Part shown: positions 1 to 10,200 of the stretch, piece by piece
Position numbering within the stretch: position 1 is the first letter of the stretch
How the letters are laid out: each line of letters starts with the position of its first letter
Assembly (NCBI GenBank): GCA_035362835.1
Contig: DAOSDY010000001.1
Coordinates: 434,001-498,000 of the forward strand
Length of the DNA: 64,000 nt
Reading direction: 5' to 3'
DNA from: Melioribacteraceae bacterium
GTDB taxonomy: Bacteria > Bacteroidota > Ignavibacteria > Ignavibacteriales > Melioribacteraceae
The notes under the pieces: model-generated
The model's database searches: none
What the model saw: the letters and a program-made list of their open reading frames with translations, nothing else
Told to the model about the DNA's origin: nothing
Position numbers and translations under genes: made by a program

Positions 1-598
1 GCCCGACTCCCTCGCCGAGATCCTCAACGCCATAGCTGTGGCTCCATAAAACTTCACCGGAATTGTTAGTCTTAACAATATAAAAATCTGAATATTCCCG
101 GTCTGCCAGCCTGGTAGAACCGCCCAGAAGATAGCTGCCGTCGGATAACTGCTGTATGGATCCAACGCCATCATCATCCACGCCTCCGAATATTCTTTCA
201 AAACTGGGCTTGGCTCCGGAAGTGCCATATCCGGTTATGGTATATTTATTAGGACTGGTAGAAGCATTGCTGTTAATTGTCAACTCCGAAGTAAATGGAC
301 CGCCACCTGTAGGTGAAAATTCTATTTGAAGAGCGAAGAACTCCGCCAGTCCTACGGTGGTTGTACCGGGATTGTTTAACAGCCGGAACTGTTGAGTATT
401 TGATAAAGAAATTGAGGAAATATTAAGTGCTGTAGGAGAAATATTGTAGATCTGAATTTGCCTCACGGCTTTACTTCCAACCGGGATTTTTCCCATATAT
501 GGTTCTTTGGGAACCACATCTATTGTTTGAGCCGGAATCAGTGACGAAATGAAGTAAAACAGAACTGCAAGAAATACTTTTTTTGAATTGCGAATCAT
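1..598 (-). CDS. Exported choice-of-anchor-D-like (ASH/Ig) protein, 3' end cut by window
   Basis: An open frame starts with ATG at 598 and runs off the left edge (199 codons visible). A GGAGGG ribosome site lies 4 nt before the ATG, which fixes the start. Residues 1-24 form a Sec signal peptide (basic start, hydrophobic core, end at IPAQ). Residues about 28-130 look like an Ig-like ASH/choice-of-anchor-D domain (VGSKAVRQIQIYN..., IEFSPT, ITGYG). From about 135 a repeat with FGGVDDDGVGSIQQLSDG and YLLGGSTRL begins; this is the PQQ/delta-60-like repeat found in large cell-surface proteins of this phylum. The missing C-terminus probably carries more such repeats and perhaps a T9SS sorting domain. 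Cargo, ligand and function are unknown. Confidence 0.75.
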   Translation of the reverse strand, partial: MIRNSKKVFLAVLFYFISSLIPAQTIDVVPKEPYMGKIPVGSKAVRQIQIYNISPTALNISSISLSNTQQFRLLNNPGTTTVGLAEFFALQIEFSPTGGGPFTSELTINSNASTSPNKYTITGYGTSGAKPSFERIFGGVDDDGVGSIQQLSDGSYLLGGSTRLADREYSDFYIVKTNNSGEVLWSHSYGVEDLGEGVG

Positions 599-638
599 AA
601 TCCCTCCAGATATAAAACATTTAACTATCATACGAAGA

Positions 639-669
639 CTTTAGTGCTAAGAAATATCTCACACTAAAG
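639..669 (-). promoter_or_regulatory. Inverted repeat between IclR gene and exported-protein gene
   Basis: CTTTAGTG (639-646) and CACTAAAG (662-669) form a perfect 8-bp stem around a 15-nt centre. It lies 41 nt upstream of the start at 598 and 33 nt past the IclR stop. It could be an operator of the downstream gene or a weak transcript-end hairpin. No U-tract follows, so a terminator is less likely. Confidence 0.25.
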
Positions 670-702
670 AGAGAAACTGTGTAATTATATCAATGAAAAA
701 AA

Positions 703-1512
703 TTAATCTTTCGATTCAGTATTTATATACTGCGGGTCGAAACCAAGACTCTTGGAGATACGATCCGCATAATTCTTCACAGTATTTCCTATTCTATCGA
801 AATCAGATTCTTTTATTCTGAACGAGGGACCAGAGATCCAGATCGCAGCAAAGGGATAACCTTTATAATTGAATATTGGGGCTCCAATACAGATCATACC
901 TTCAATTTCTTCGGCATGATCAATTCCAAAACCACGGCTTTTAACCTTTTTTAAATGTTCTTTGTAATCATTTGCATTAACAATAGTCCTATCATTGTAC
1001 TTAGTGAAATTAATTGTTGAAATTATTCTTTCCTGGTCGTCATTTTGTAAAAATGCGATAATAGATTTAGCGGGAGCGGAAGTATGAAGATGGAATTTGC
1101 GTCCGGGTTCTAGAACAAACCTAAATGAATGAATTCCGGGTACTTCTTCAATAATCAAACCTTCGTAACCGTGAAGAACTCCTAACGGAACGGTCTCTCC
1201 CACTTCATTTCTTAATGCTCTCATAACCGGGAGAGATTTTTCAATAAGCGTCTGCTCTCCCAGTGCCGAATAACCCATAGTTAAAAGTTTCTGAGAGAGT
1301 TGATATTTCTTTGTCTCTTCATCACGAACGAGATAATTATTATCAACCAGAGTTGATGTAATCCTGAAAATCGAGTTACGAGGAATTTTTAATTGTTCTG
1401 AAATTTCTGATGCAGTTAAACCGGCCGGATGTTTTGAGAGATGTTCCATAATCGTCAAGGCTCTTGACAGATTAGGGACGTGGTATTTCGAATTATCAGA
1501 TTTCTTAACCAT
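703..1512 (-). CDS. IclR-family transcriptional regulator
   Basis: A 269-residue DNA-binding regulator. Residues about 13-75 form the IclR winged helix-turn-helix (SRALTIMEHLSKHP, TASEISEQLKIPRNSIFRITSTL, then a wing ending KKYQLSQKLL). Residues about 90-260 form the GAF-like effector-binding domain (PVMRALRNEVGETVPLG, SAPAKSIIAFL, IEGMICIGAPIF). Length is normal for the family. IclR proteins usually control small-acid and sugar-acid catabolism; KdgR of pectin-degrading enterobacteria is one example, which fits the GntP permease gene just upstream and the pectin genes further on. The target is inferred only. It has its own strong promoter (1566-1594) and a repeated TTGACATCAG in its leader. 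Confidence 0.9.
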   Translation of the reverse strand: MVKKSDNSKYHVPNLSRALTIMEHLSKHPAGLTASEISEQLKIPRNSIFRITSTLVDNNYLVRDEETKKYQLSQKLLTMGYSALGEQTLIEKSLPVMRALRNEVGETVPLGVLHGYEGLIIEEVPGIHSFRFVLEPGRKFHLHTSAPAKSIIAFLQNDDQERIISTINFTKYNDRTIVNANDYKEHLKKVKSRGFGIDHAEEIEGMICIGAPIFNYKGYPFAAIWISGPSFRIKESDFDRIGNTVKNYADRISKSLGFDPQYINTESKD

Positions 1513-1565
1513 GCTGATAACCTACTCTGATGTCAAATATGTTTAATATATAGACTGCACGACCA

Positions 1566-1594
1566 AATATAAAACACGATAATACTGATGTCAA
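1566..1594 (-). promoter_or_regulatory. Sigma70-like promoter of the IclR gene
   Basis: On the minus strand a perfect -35 TTGACA (1594-1589) is followed, after exactly 17 nt, by a -10 TATATT (1571-1566), 54 nt before the IclR start codon. The -35 lies inside TTGACATCAG, which recurs at 1536-1527, just before the gene. The second copy is too close to the ATG to be a promoter element and could be a regulator site. Confidence 0.6.
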
Positions 1595-1736
1595 GCAAAA
1601 TCGGAAAGGAAAAAATTTTCTTCTCGAGTGCGCGGAAAGATTTTTAACGGGATGTAATAAAGAAATTTGGAGCCCAATCAGTAAGATTACTATTAATTTA
1701 CCGATGTATAGCTGCTTATATGTGCCCTGAATAAGG

Positions 1737-1884
1737 AAGGCGAGATAAAAATCTAATTGCAGATAATCCTAACAAGATAGATAGCTTATTAACTCCTGCA
1801 TATCATTATAAACTAATTACCGCTTTAAAATCTGCTGCAACATCATCAAATGTCAATAAAGAAAAAGGTTATATTAAAAATTGA
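1737..1884 (+). pseudogene. Possible decayed C-terminal coding remnant, sulfatase-like
   Basis: Within the 356-bp gap between the permease and IclR genes, the plus strand has a frame with no start codon. It reads DKNLIADNPNKIDSLL and continues to a stop at 1884, overlapping the permease 3' end by 16 bp. Just upstream, in another frame, ALNKEGEIK is encoded; a one-base slip in the A-run near 1747-1751 would join the two as NKEGEIKNLIADNP. That resembles the end of sulfatases (compare EQKNLIKEKP in the sulfatase at 38431-39870). No other part of such a gene is visible. This may be chance. Confidence 0.2.
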
Positions 1885-3206
1885 GCAAGGAGAAAAATTA
1901 TTATTTGTGCAGAGAGTCCTAAAACAATAGTTGAAGAAGAGAACACTTTTAAGCTTTTGTTCAATTCGATTGAGGAGAATTTAGTAACTACCCAGAAATA
2001 ACTGTCGTTAGTATGGGAGAAGACCATGGATCCGGCTCCCATTGAAAGGACAGCCAGGATAAGACCCATCTCGGTTGCTAATTGCAGCTCACTCAGCATT
2101 GGTAATATTATAGATGATGTCGTTATTATCGAAACAGTTGAAGAGCCCTGAGCGGTTTTTAAACCTGCGGCAATTAAAAAGGGGATGAATATTCCTAAAC
2201 CCGATTGTGAAAGCTGCTCACCGATTATTGTTCCAACACCTGAAGCTTTAAGTATTGCGCCGAATGCACCGCCGGCAGCCGTTATTAATAAGATTATTCC
2301 GGCATTTTTTATTGAATCTTCCAGCACTGAATGAATTAAGTTAAACTTAAAGTCCGTATTAACGAACAAACTAATTACTATTCCAATTAAAAGAGCAATA
2401 GCAGGATCACCAATAAAATATATAATAGTTACAAGTAATCCCCCGGTACTTATTGAGTACATTAAGAGAACAGACTTAATAGCTATTAAAACAATCGGAA
2501 GAAATACGGGTAAAAAAGACAAAAGAGGATATCTTAATAAAGCTGATTCCGGTTGATTCATATCGGATTTTATTTCGAAATCAGGTTGATCATTGCGCTT
2601 TTCCAAAAATCTTATCCAGAGAAACCCGGCAGCTAAAGCTATCATTGCAATTCCCAGACCAATCAGCATAAGTTTTCCGATTGAGGCGCCGATTATTCCG
2701 GCTGCGGCTGTAGCTCCGGGATGCGGCGGTATTAAACAATGAACAGAGTATAAACTGATGCCGAGTAAAGAACCCATAATTGTCATCGATTTTCTTGTCC
2801 GCGCGGCAACAGATTTATTAAGTGAACTTAAAACGACATAACCTGAATCGCAAAATATCGGTATTCCGAAGATAAAACCGGTTATCGTCATCGCTAAAGG
2901 GGCATTTTTTGTGCCGACTTTCTTTAGAATGTACTCTGCCATTGTATAGGCGGCACCGGTCTTTTCAAGAACGAGTCCTAATGTTGTTCCAAAAACTATG
3001 ATCAATCCAATTGAAGCAAGCGTATTACCGAAACCCTCTTTCAAAACCTGAATTACTTTTTCGGGAGATAAACCAGAGACCAATCCCATGCCAATTCCAA
3101 TTAAGATGAGAACATAAAAAGCATTTACTTTAAATCTTGCGGTCAACAGTATTATCAATGCTATGCTGATTACGAAGGAAGCTATAATGATGAATTCGTT
3201 AGTCAT
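1869..3206 (-). CDS. GntP-family gluconate/sugar-acid:H+ permease
   Basis: A 445-residue integral membrane protein made almost wholly of hydrophobic helices (about 12-14 predicted by eye). It has GntP-family landmarks: an N-terminal helix pair followed by GMGLVSGLSPE and LKEGFGNTLASIGLIIVFGTTLG, the motif FGIPIFCDSGYVVL, and IPPHPGATAAAGIIG. Near the C-terminus are GLKTAQGSSTVSIITTSSI and SHTNDSYFWVVTKF, also typical. GntP carriers take up gluconate and related sugar acids with protons across the inner membrane. Here the substrate could be a product of pectin catabolism, but no residue seen decides this. A TTGACA-18-TACATT promoter precedes it. The IclR gene downstream is the likely regulator. 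Confidence 0.92.
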   Translation of the reverse strand: MTNEFIIIASFVISIALIILLTARFKVNAFYVLILIGIGMGLVSGLSPEKVIQVLKEGFGNTLASIGLIIVFGTTLGLVLEKTGAAYTMAEYILKKVGTKNAPLAMTITGFIFGIPIFCDSGYVVLSSLNKSVAARTRKSMTIMGSLLGISLYSVHCLIPPHPGATAAAGIIGASIGKLMLIGLGIAMIALAAGFLWIRFLEKRNDQPDFEIKSDMNQPESALLRYPLLSFLPVFLPIVLIAIKSVLLMYSISTGGLLVTIIYFIGDPAIALLIGIVISLFVNTDFKFNLIHSVLEDSIKNAGIILLITAAGGAFGAILKASGVGTIIGEQLSQSGLGIFIPFLIAAGLKTAQGSSTVSIITTSSIILPMLSELQLATEMGLILAVLSMGAGSMVFSHTNDSYFWVVTKFSSIELNKSLKVFSSSTIVLGLSAQIIIFLLAQFLI

Positions 3207-3225
3207 GATTTATCTTGCAGAAATT

Positions 3226-3255
3226 AATGTATCATTTATAAAAAATGCATGTCAA
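3226..3255 (-). promoter_or_regulatory. Candidate promoter of the GntP permease gene
   Basis: On the minus strand a -35 TTGACA (3255-3250) is followed after 18 nt by TACATT (3231-3226), 19 nt before the start codon. It shares TTGACAT with the IclR gene promoter. The rest of the gap (3256-3544) shows no gene or clear terminator. Confidence 0.4.
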
Positions 3256-3544
3256 AAGTAAGAATTTATTTTAATAATCTTCATTTAGAGCAAGAATATT
3301 TTTAAGAATTATTCATTTTGAGGTCGCAATTAATCTGCAGACCCATAATTCACTTCACTCAAATTTCCGGAGGGTTCATATTAGAATCAGAGTAGATTTG
3401 TTGAATTACCAATGACTAGTTAGAAACAAAGAGAGGATTTTTGGCACACACCAACTTTATAGTTTATTGAAGTTAATTTCTTCACTTTTTAAACATACTA
3501 TCAAATAGTACTCCGGATTAAAGAGATAATTCTGCAGATAACTT

Positions 3545-5644
3545 CTACTTCATCAGTATCATTTTCATCATTTTAGAATATTTTCCTGAAAGAATTTTAT
3601 AAAAATAAACTCCGCTTGAATATTTCGAACCGTCAAAATCAATTTCATGATTACCAGTTTCAAGCTCAGAATCTAAAAGCAAAGAAACCTCCCGCCCCAG
3701 AATATCATAAACAATTAATCGAGTTTTAGCTCTCTCCGGCAAATCAAATTTTATCTTTGTAATTGGATTAAAAGGATTAGGGTAATTTTGGAACAATTGA
3801 AACGATGTTATACTATCATCTTCTTCATAACCTACATCTGTTATCATTTCCGAAATAGATCTTTTCCATATTCCATATCCTTCGGTACCTGCAAAAAGAT
3901 AATCTCCTTTTACAAAAAGAGACAGAACTATTTTATTATTCAATCCAATTTGTATCCAACTGTGACCAAAATCCTCTGATAAGAAGAGCCCGTTATCACT
4001 ACCTAAAAACAGATTATTATTACTAATTGTTAGAGATCTTGGAATAATTCTATTTACCAGGTTAGAACCTGGAGCACCCAGATCAAATGTCCAATCAGCA
4101 CCGTTACTTGTTGAAGTAAAAATAAAACCCCCTCTTGATATTCCAATTATTTTTTCTGCATTAGAAACAAATGTGAAGATAAGATCTTTAGGAATATTAT
4201 TATTGACAATTGTCCAACTAGCCCCGTCATCAATTGATAAAAACAATTTCCCGGAATATGTGCTAACTATGATATTGCCCATGTTAACAATCAGATCTAA
4301 TACATTTTCATCAGCATTAATTGAATCAAGATTAAGCTTCACCCAACTTATTCCTAAATCAGTGGTTTTATAAATTTCTTTTGGAGATGCAACAACAAAT
4401 AAATTGTTTTCATAGACCTTCAAGCGAGTAATAAAAGCTTCAGCAATGCCATTCTTTATCTTTATCCACTCAGCGCCATTGTTCGAAGATGAATATAATC
4501 CATCGTTTGTCCCGACAAATATTTTTTCTCCTATAGCAGCCAGGCTGCTTACCGTTTTATTTGAAATTCCGTTATTAGTCTGAGTCCAATTTGCGTCTGA
4601 CAATTTGAAGACACCGTAATTTGAACTTAAAAAATAAGTTGCGCCGCTGAAGTGTATGGAATTAACTGATACACCAGTTATTCCTTGATTTATTGGTGCC
4701 CACAAATTTCCATTGCTGGCAGACATAAAAACACCGCTATTCGTTCCGGCAAATATTCTGGTTTGAGAACCAGTAAAAGAGAGTATTTCCAATTCCGATA
4801 AACCATTATTAATTTGTGTCCAATTATTCCCGTCATTATTTGAGAAATGAATTCCTCCTTCAAGTGAACCGGCATAAATTCCTTCGTCGTTGATAAAAAG
4901 GGATGTTATCAAACTATTCTTAAGTCCGTTGTTAGTCTGAACCCAATTCGAGCCAAAATCATTTGATAAAAATATTCCTCTGTCTGTGCCGGCATAAATC
5001 TTTGATCGAATTGATGTAACCGAATAAACTTGAGCATAAATCATCTCATTTGCCAGGTCAATATCAACTCCAAAGTATTTGCTGTAATTCCAGATATCTT
5101 TCCAAGAACTGCCGTTATCATCTGACAATATTATCTTGTCACGACCTCCATAAATTATCAAATTATTCGGCCTTGGGATTTCCATTTTAAAGACAGGTTC
5201 ACTTTTAATTTTTGTCCAGCTGTCACCATTATTTTTAGATACATAAAGCCCTTCCCTATAACCGACATAAATATTGTCTCCGCTAATTTTAATATCTCTT
5301 ATCATTGTGTTTGAATATGGTAATGACAATCCATTTATTGCCTGAGTCCAGGTAGCCCCATAGTCAGTAGATCTATATACACCTTTTCCCAGCGTACCTA
5401 TAAATATATTTTCTTCAGAAACTGCTATTGAACGTATGTCCAATATTTCATTACCTAACTGTTCCCAATTAATATTATTCACAGAAGAACGAAATAATCC
5501 CCTTTGAGTTCCAGCATAGACATAATTACCATCCGATGTTAGCGCAAATACTGTTCCGCCATATGGGCCATCCATATTAGCCCATTGAGCATTCAACCTA
5601 TTTAATACAATTAGAAATATTACAAGAAGGATTTTGTTTTTCAT
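3545..5644 (-). CDS. Secreted BNR/sortilin-like beta-propeller with T9SS sorting domain
   Basis: A 699-residue exported protein. Residues 1-19 are a signal peptide ending LNAQ. The middle (about 20-600) carries many short propeller repeats in which an Asx-box-like turn recurs (DNGSSW, NNGDSW, DFGSNW, NDGNNW, NNGAEW, DDGASW, DFGHSW) together with IYAGT/IFVGT strands, as in BNR/sortilin-type photosystem-stability-factor-like folds. Residues about 615-699 are a type A T9SS sorting domain (FQNYPNPFNP, VYDILGREVS, SGVYFYKIL). It should be exported by Sec, then carried across the outer membrane by T9SS and anchored or released. Ligand unknown. It lies 79 bp after the STAS gene and may be a separate unit. 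Confidence 0.88.
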   Translation of the reverse strand: MKNKILLVIFLIVLNRLNAQWANMDGPYGGTVFALTSDGNYVYAGTQRGLFRSSVNNINWEQLGNEILDIRSIAVSEENIFIGTLGKGVYRSTDYGATWTQAINGLSLPYSNTMIRDIKISGDNIYVGYREGLYVSKNNGDSWTKIKSEPVFKMEIPRPNNLIIYGGRDKIILSDDNGSSWKDIWNYSKYFGVDIDLANEMIYAQVYSVTSIRSKIYAGTDRGIFLSNDFGSNWVQTNNGLKNSLITSLFINDEGIYAGSLEGGIHFSNNDGNNWTQINNGLSELEILSFTGSQTRIFAGTNSGVFMSASNGNLWAPINQGITGVSVNSIHFSGATYFLSSNYGVFKLSDANWTQTNNGISNKTVSSLAAIGEKIFVGTNDGLYSSSNNGAEWIKIKNGIAEAFITRLKVYENNLFVVASPKEIYKTTDLGISWVKLNLDSINADENVLDLIVNMGNIIVSTYSGKLFLSIDDGASWTIVNNNIPKDLIFTFVSNAEKIIGISRGGFIFTSTSNGADWTFDLGAPGSNLVNRIIPRSLTISNNNLFLGSDNGLFLSEDFGHSWIQIGLNNKIVLSLFVKGDYLFAGTEGYGIWKRSISEMITDVGYEEDDSITSFQLFQNYPNPFNPITKIKFDLPERAKTRLIVYDILGREVSLLLDSELETGNHEIDFDGSKYSSGVYFYKILSGKYSKMMKMILMK

Positions 5645-5682
5645 ATCATGATGATAAGAATGATTTCTTTCTTGTTAAAGAT

Positions 5683-5698
5683 AAGAAGTGTTCTTCTT
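5683..5698 (-). terminator. Weak hairpin after the STAS gene
   Basis: AAGAAG and CTTCTT pair around a 4-nt loop between the STAS stop and the next gene. On the minus strand it is followed only by ATCTTTAAC, so it is at best a weak or attenuating terminator. Confidence 0.2.
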
Positions 5699-5723
5699 TT
5701 ATCCTTGGAAATAATTCAGCAAA

Positions 5724-6062
5724 TTAATTAAAGCTCTTCGCAGCTTCATCCACTGAATTAAACAGTTCAAAAATACTTAGCAGTTTTGTAATCGAAAGGA
5801 CCCCTTCAACCTTATCAGTCACGCCAGCCAACTTTAAATTACCGCCGGCATCTTTAACAGTACTGAATGCTCTAACTATATTGCCAATTCCGGAGCTATT
5901 TACATATTTAACATTGGTCAATTCCAGAATAACATTTTTCTTGCCGGACTTAATGTAGTCTTCAATTTTATTATGAAAATCAACCGCTTCAGGTCCGCCC
6001 ATTAATTTTCCTGAAAAAGAAATTACTACTGCATTATATAGTTCACTTGTATTGAATTTCAT
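5724..6062 (-). CDS. STAS-domain anti-sigma-factor antagonist
   Basis: A 112-residue single STAS domain, the usual length of SpoIIAA/RsbV proteins. VNSSGIGN carries the phosphorylatable serine (Ser57 by my count, in the SSG motif). The flanking strands (NVILELTNVKYV) and final helix (LLSIFELFNSVDEAAKSF) fit the fold. In the known partner-switching scheme an RsbW-type kinase phosphorylates this serine, and a SpoIIE-type phosphatase removes the phosphate. The dephosphorylated form binds the kinase. A GGGAG site 5 nt before the ATG supports the start. It follows the REC-phosphatase gene by 52 bp, so that phosphatase is a likely partner, although three others are nearby. Confidence 0.9.
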   Translation of the reverse strand: MKFNTSELYNAVVISFSGKLMGGPEAVDFHNKIEDYIKSGKKNVILELTNVKYVNSSGIGNIVRAFSTVKDAGGNLKLAGVTDKVEGVLSITKLLSIFELFNSVDEAAKSFN

Positions 6063-6114
6063 TTTGACTCCCGATTCATTTATTGTTTGTTCACGATTTT
6101 TTTATGGATCTATG

Positions 6115-7263
6115 TTAATATTTTTTAATTACAACAAACGTAACATCATCTTCAAGTTCTTTATTGCCAAGCCAGTTCGAAACTTCATTTTTCAGAATAG
6201 TAATAATATCATCGCTGTTTTTATTTCCAATTTGTAAAAAAGTATCTGTCAATCTTTGATATCCATATTGTTCATTGCTGCTGTTTTGAATCTCCGGAAA
6301 TCCGTCGCTTAGAATCAGTATCACATCATTATGATTTATTTCAATTTCTTCAGTATTGTAATTACTATTATTCACTGCGCCTAAAGGGAGATTATGACTT
6401 CCAATTTCAACAACCTTTTTATCTGCACTTTTATAGCAAAAAATCGGCGGCATTCCGGCATTCAGTACTTTTAATTTATTTCCATTCAAACTGACCATTG
6501 CAAATGCAACCATCATGCGGCCGAGATTTAATGATTTGATCGCATCATTGGCAAGTTTGAAAAATTCCACAAGATCATGATGGGAGGAATTAGTAATAAA
6601 AAGTGTTTTCATAATTGAGACCATAATACCAGCTTTCATTCCGTGTCCGGTTGCATCCCCGACTGCAATATTCAGTGAGCCGTCATTATTATTAGAGAAG
6701 TCGTAATAATCTCCACCTACCTCGCTTGCAGTTTTCATAAAAGCAGAAATATTAATCCCTTCTATCTGCGGAATTGTATTAGGAAGCATCGATAATTGCA
6801 GAGACCGTGCTTCGTCCAGTTCTTTGCGGATAGTAATTAATTCATCTCTGGTCTTCAGAGCTTTTTTGAATGAAACAAGATTGCTCAATGCTTTATTCAT
6901 TGTAATCTCGAGGTCATTAAAATCGATCGGTTTAACCACAAAATCGAAAGCACCCCCGTTCATTGCAGTCCGGATATTTAAAATATCACCATAAGCAGAA
7001 ACAATTACCGAGTGAAGAAGCGGATTGTTCAATTCTTTAATTTTCGAAAGAAGAGTAAGGCCGTCCATTTCAGGCATGTTGATATCGGTGAGAACAAGCT
7101 CAATTTCATTATCGGCAATTAATTTTTTAAGAGCTTCAATTCCGTTACCTGCAAATTTAAAGCTGTATTTCCCCTGTTTAATCTCTTTCCTGAATTTTTG
7201 ATTGATGAGCAGTTCCAGATCCGGTTCGTCATCAACAACAAGTATTTTGGGAGTTGTATTCAT
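6115..7263 (-). CDS. Response regulator fused to SpoIIE/PP2C-type serine phosphatase
   Basis: A 382-residue cytoplasmic protein. Residues 1-125 are a receiver domain: acidic pair Asp11-Asp12, phospho-acceptor Asp60 in LTDINMPEMDG, and Lys111 in VVKP. A helical linker (about 125-165, ending RSLQLSMLPNTIP) leads into a SpoIIE phosphatase domain with metal-binding motifs ASEVGGDYYDF (near 186), VGDATGHGMKAG, LSDGFPE and DDVTFVV. This is the RssB/RsbP-like design in which phosphorylation of the receiver controls removal of phosphate from an STAS protein. It starts 4 nt after the six-GAF kinase stop with no visible Shine-Dalgarno site, which suggests translational coupling, and makes that kinase its probable phosphodonor. 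The STAS gene follows. Confidence 0.93.
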   Translation of the reverse strand: MNTTPKILVVDDEPDLELLINQKFRKEIKQGKYSFKFAGNGIEALKKLIADNEIELVLTDINMPEMDGLTLLSKIKELNNPLLHSVIVSAYGDILNIRTAMNGGAFDFVVKPIDFNDLEITMNKALSNLVSFKKALKTRDELITIRKELDEARSLQLSMLPNTIPQIEGINISAFMKTASEVGGDYYDFSNNNDGSLNIAVGDATGHGMKAGIMVSIMKTLFITNSSHHDLVEFFKLANDAIKSLNLGRMMVAFAMVSLNGNKLKVLNAGMPPIFCYKSADKKVVEIGSHNLPLGAVNNSNYNTEEIEINHNDVILILSDGFPEIQNSSNEQYGYQRLTDTFLQIGNKNSDDIITILKNEVSNWLGNKELEDDVTFVVIKKY

Positions 7264-7267
7264 ATAA

Positions 7268-10200
7268 TTATTTTTTATGATTTTTAGGAAGTCTGATTAT
7301 AAATTCAGTGAATTTACCCTCTTCAGTCTCGAAGAGTAATTCGCCTTTATGCTCTGCAACTACAATATCATAGCTTATTGAAAGACCGAGTCCTGTTCCT
7401 TTACCTGTCGGTTTGGTAGTAAAGAAAGGAGTGAAGAGGTCCCCTCTGATTTTTTCCGGAATTCCGTGTCCATTATCCATAACACGAATTTCAATAAACG
7501 AATCCGACTCAAGAGTTTTGACCCTGATTCTGGCAGGTTCATCAGTGTTCAATTCCATTTTTTTTCTATGGGCTTCGTAACAGCCGTTGGTAAGAATATT
7601 GAGAAATACACGGCTGATATCCTGAGGAATAACCTCAACTTTACTAATTCCTGAATCGTATTCCTTTTCAATTTTAATATTGAATGTTCCGTCCTGAGCC
7701 CGCATTCCGTGATAAACTAAATTAAGATCCTCATCGAGCATTGCATTAATATCTATCGGTTGTATTTCACCTGTTTTGCCCCTTGAATGCTGAAGCATAC
7801 TATGAACAATACTGTCGGCACGTTTTCCATGTTCTTTTGTCTTTTCAGCATTCTGTTTAAGGGAGTTGAGAAGTTCATTCAATTCCTCTAATTCTTCAGA
7901 ATTGAATTTCGATATGTGTTTATGGAACTCATCTCTTAATTCTTCAACCACTCCAACTGAAAGCTCAGAAAAGTTATTTACAAAGTTGAGGGGATTTTTT
8001 ATTTCATGTGCAATACCTGCGGTAAGCTGACCGAGCGAGGCAAGTTTTTCCTGGGCAATAAGCTGTTTCTGTGTAGCCTGAAGATCTTCAAGAGTTTTAT
8101 TCAGCTCTTTGTAGGCATTAGCATTATTTATTGCAATTCCGACGTGAGCGGCTATTGTACCGAGAAGGCGCATATCCCCCTCGTTAAAAACATTTTCTGC
8201 CTCGGTGCTCTGTACGCTAAGAACACCAATTATTTCATCCCCTACAGGAATTGGAACACCGAGATAGGAAGCCGAAGGAATTCCAATTCTCTTTATCCCT
8301 AATTCTTCACTCTTTTTATTTATTTCTTTATTTATAAGAAGTGGTTTTTTATCCAGTATAATTCTTGAAGATAATCCGATCCCAAGTTGAATTGGAGTCA
8401 ACTCCTCGCCAAAACAATATGGAAATTCAATCATTTCATTTTCTTTATCCAACAACGCGAGATATACAATATTAGCTTTGAAAAGATCGCGCACTTTTTC
8501 ACCAACAAGATTTATCAGCTTATCAATCTCAAGGTGCCCAACAATCGCCTGACTGATACTGTTAACAGTTCCAAGTTCAGCTGTATGTTTCTTGCTGTCA
8601 TCGAGCAGTCTTAGAGTTTCTTTGAACAGCCGCGCATTCTCTAAAGCTACGCTCATACTGTTTGAGACAGTAGTTAGAAGGCGGATATCCGATTCCGAAA
8701 AAGCATCCTCTCTGTCATAGTTCTCAATCAGTATTAATCCTTTTGCTTCTGTACCTAATAAAATCGGAACCATGATCAGGGATTTACTCATGTCTGTGCC
8801 GGGTATAGTTGTCTTTCCAAAAATTCCCAGTTTTTCTTTTTCCTCCGGAGTATTCTTTTTGAGAAGAAGAGTTTTGCCGGAATCAAGAACATATTTTGAA
8901 AGCGGAGTCGGCTTCGATGAATTGATAGTAAGTTTCTCTCCATGTTCATATTCATAATAAAAATGAAGAATATCATTCTCTTTATCATAAAGTCTAATTC
9001 CAAGATCCTGGAATCCAAGAGCTTCTCTGAATTTATCCCCGACAAGATTTATAATGGATTCAATATCCATCTCCTGTACAAGTCCTTGCTGAATTGTATT
9101 GAGAATGGACAATTCTACATTCCGCTGTTCGCTTTCTAAAAGCAACCGTTTCGTTTCTTCGAACAGTCTGGCGTTTTCTAATGCAACTCCCATATTCGAT
9201 GCGAGAGTCAAAAGCAGAACTCCATCTTTTTCGGAGTAGAGATTCTGCCTGTCCAAATCCTGAATAGTAATAACACCTGTAGTTTTTCCATTATGAATTA
9301 TTGGAACGCCTAAGAATGATTCGGGCATTTCACCATCAAGCACCTGGTCACCGCTGTGTTCAATAATTTCCCGGCTCGATCCGAATATCAACGGCAGCTG
9401 TGTTTCAATAATTTCCTTTCTATCAGGATCGATATCGATCGGTTTATCGAAGTAGTACCTTTTGTTCTTTTCAATGACGTATCGATGATGAATTTTATTA
9501 TCAGCCGAGTCATAAGTCGAAATAGAGACAACCTGCGCGTTGAATACTTCTTTAATTTTATCTCCGACAAGATCAATAATGGATTGGAAATCGAGCTGCT
9601 TTGCCAATCCTTCACCAACGCTATTAATTATTTCCAACTCAGCAGCTTGCTGTTTGGTTTTATCCAGAAGTTTATTTGTCTCATCAAAAAGCCTTGCGTT
9701 TTCTAAAGCGACAATCATACTATTGGTTAGCGTAGTAAGAAGTCTTAAATCAGATTCAGTAAATGCATTTTCTCTATCAACATTTTGAAGGCTCACGGAT
9801 CCCCTAACCAGATCTCCGGCAATCATCGGGACAAACACAGCAGATTTAGGAGGCTGTCCTGCTGTTACGCCAGAGCTTCCATATTTTTTAGCTGTTTCAA
9901 CATAATTCTCTTTAATATCGAGCGGTTTTTTAGTCTCGACGAGTAATTTACTGTTCCAATTAAAAGGCCGTGGATCGACATGCTGCCTTTCCCCCTTTTC
10001 AATAGCATATTGCCAGTATTCCAAACCTGTATCGTGATCAAATGTTCTGATTACAAGAGTCTGGGTATCCGGGAACAAAGCACAAAGACGATCGCCCACC
10101 AGATTATAAATGCCATGCATATCAAGTTCTTTTGCCAGACCCTCCTGAACACTATTGATAACGGAAAGTTCTGCAGTACGCTGCTCGGTTTCTTTTAAGA

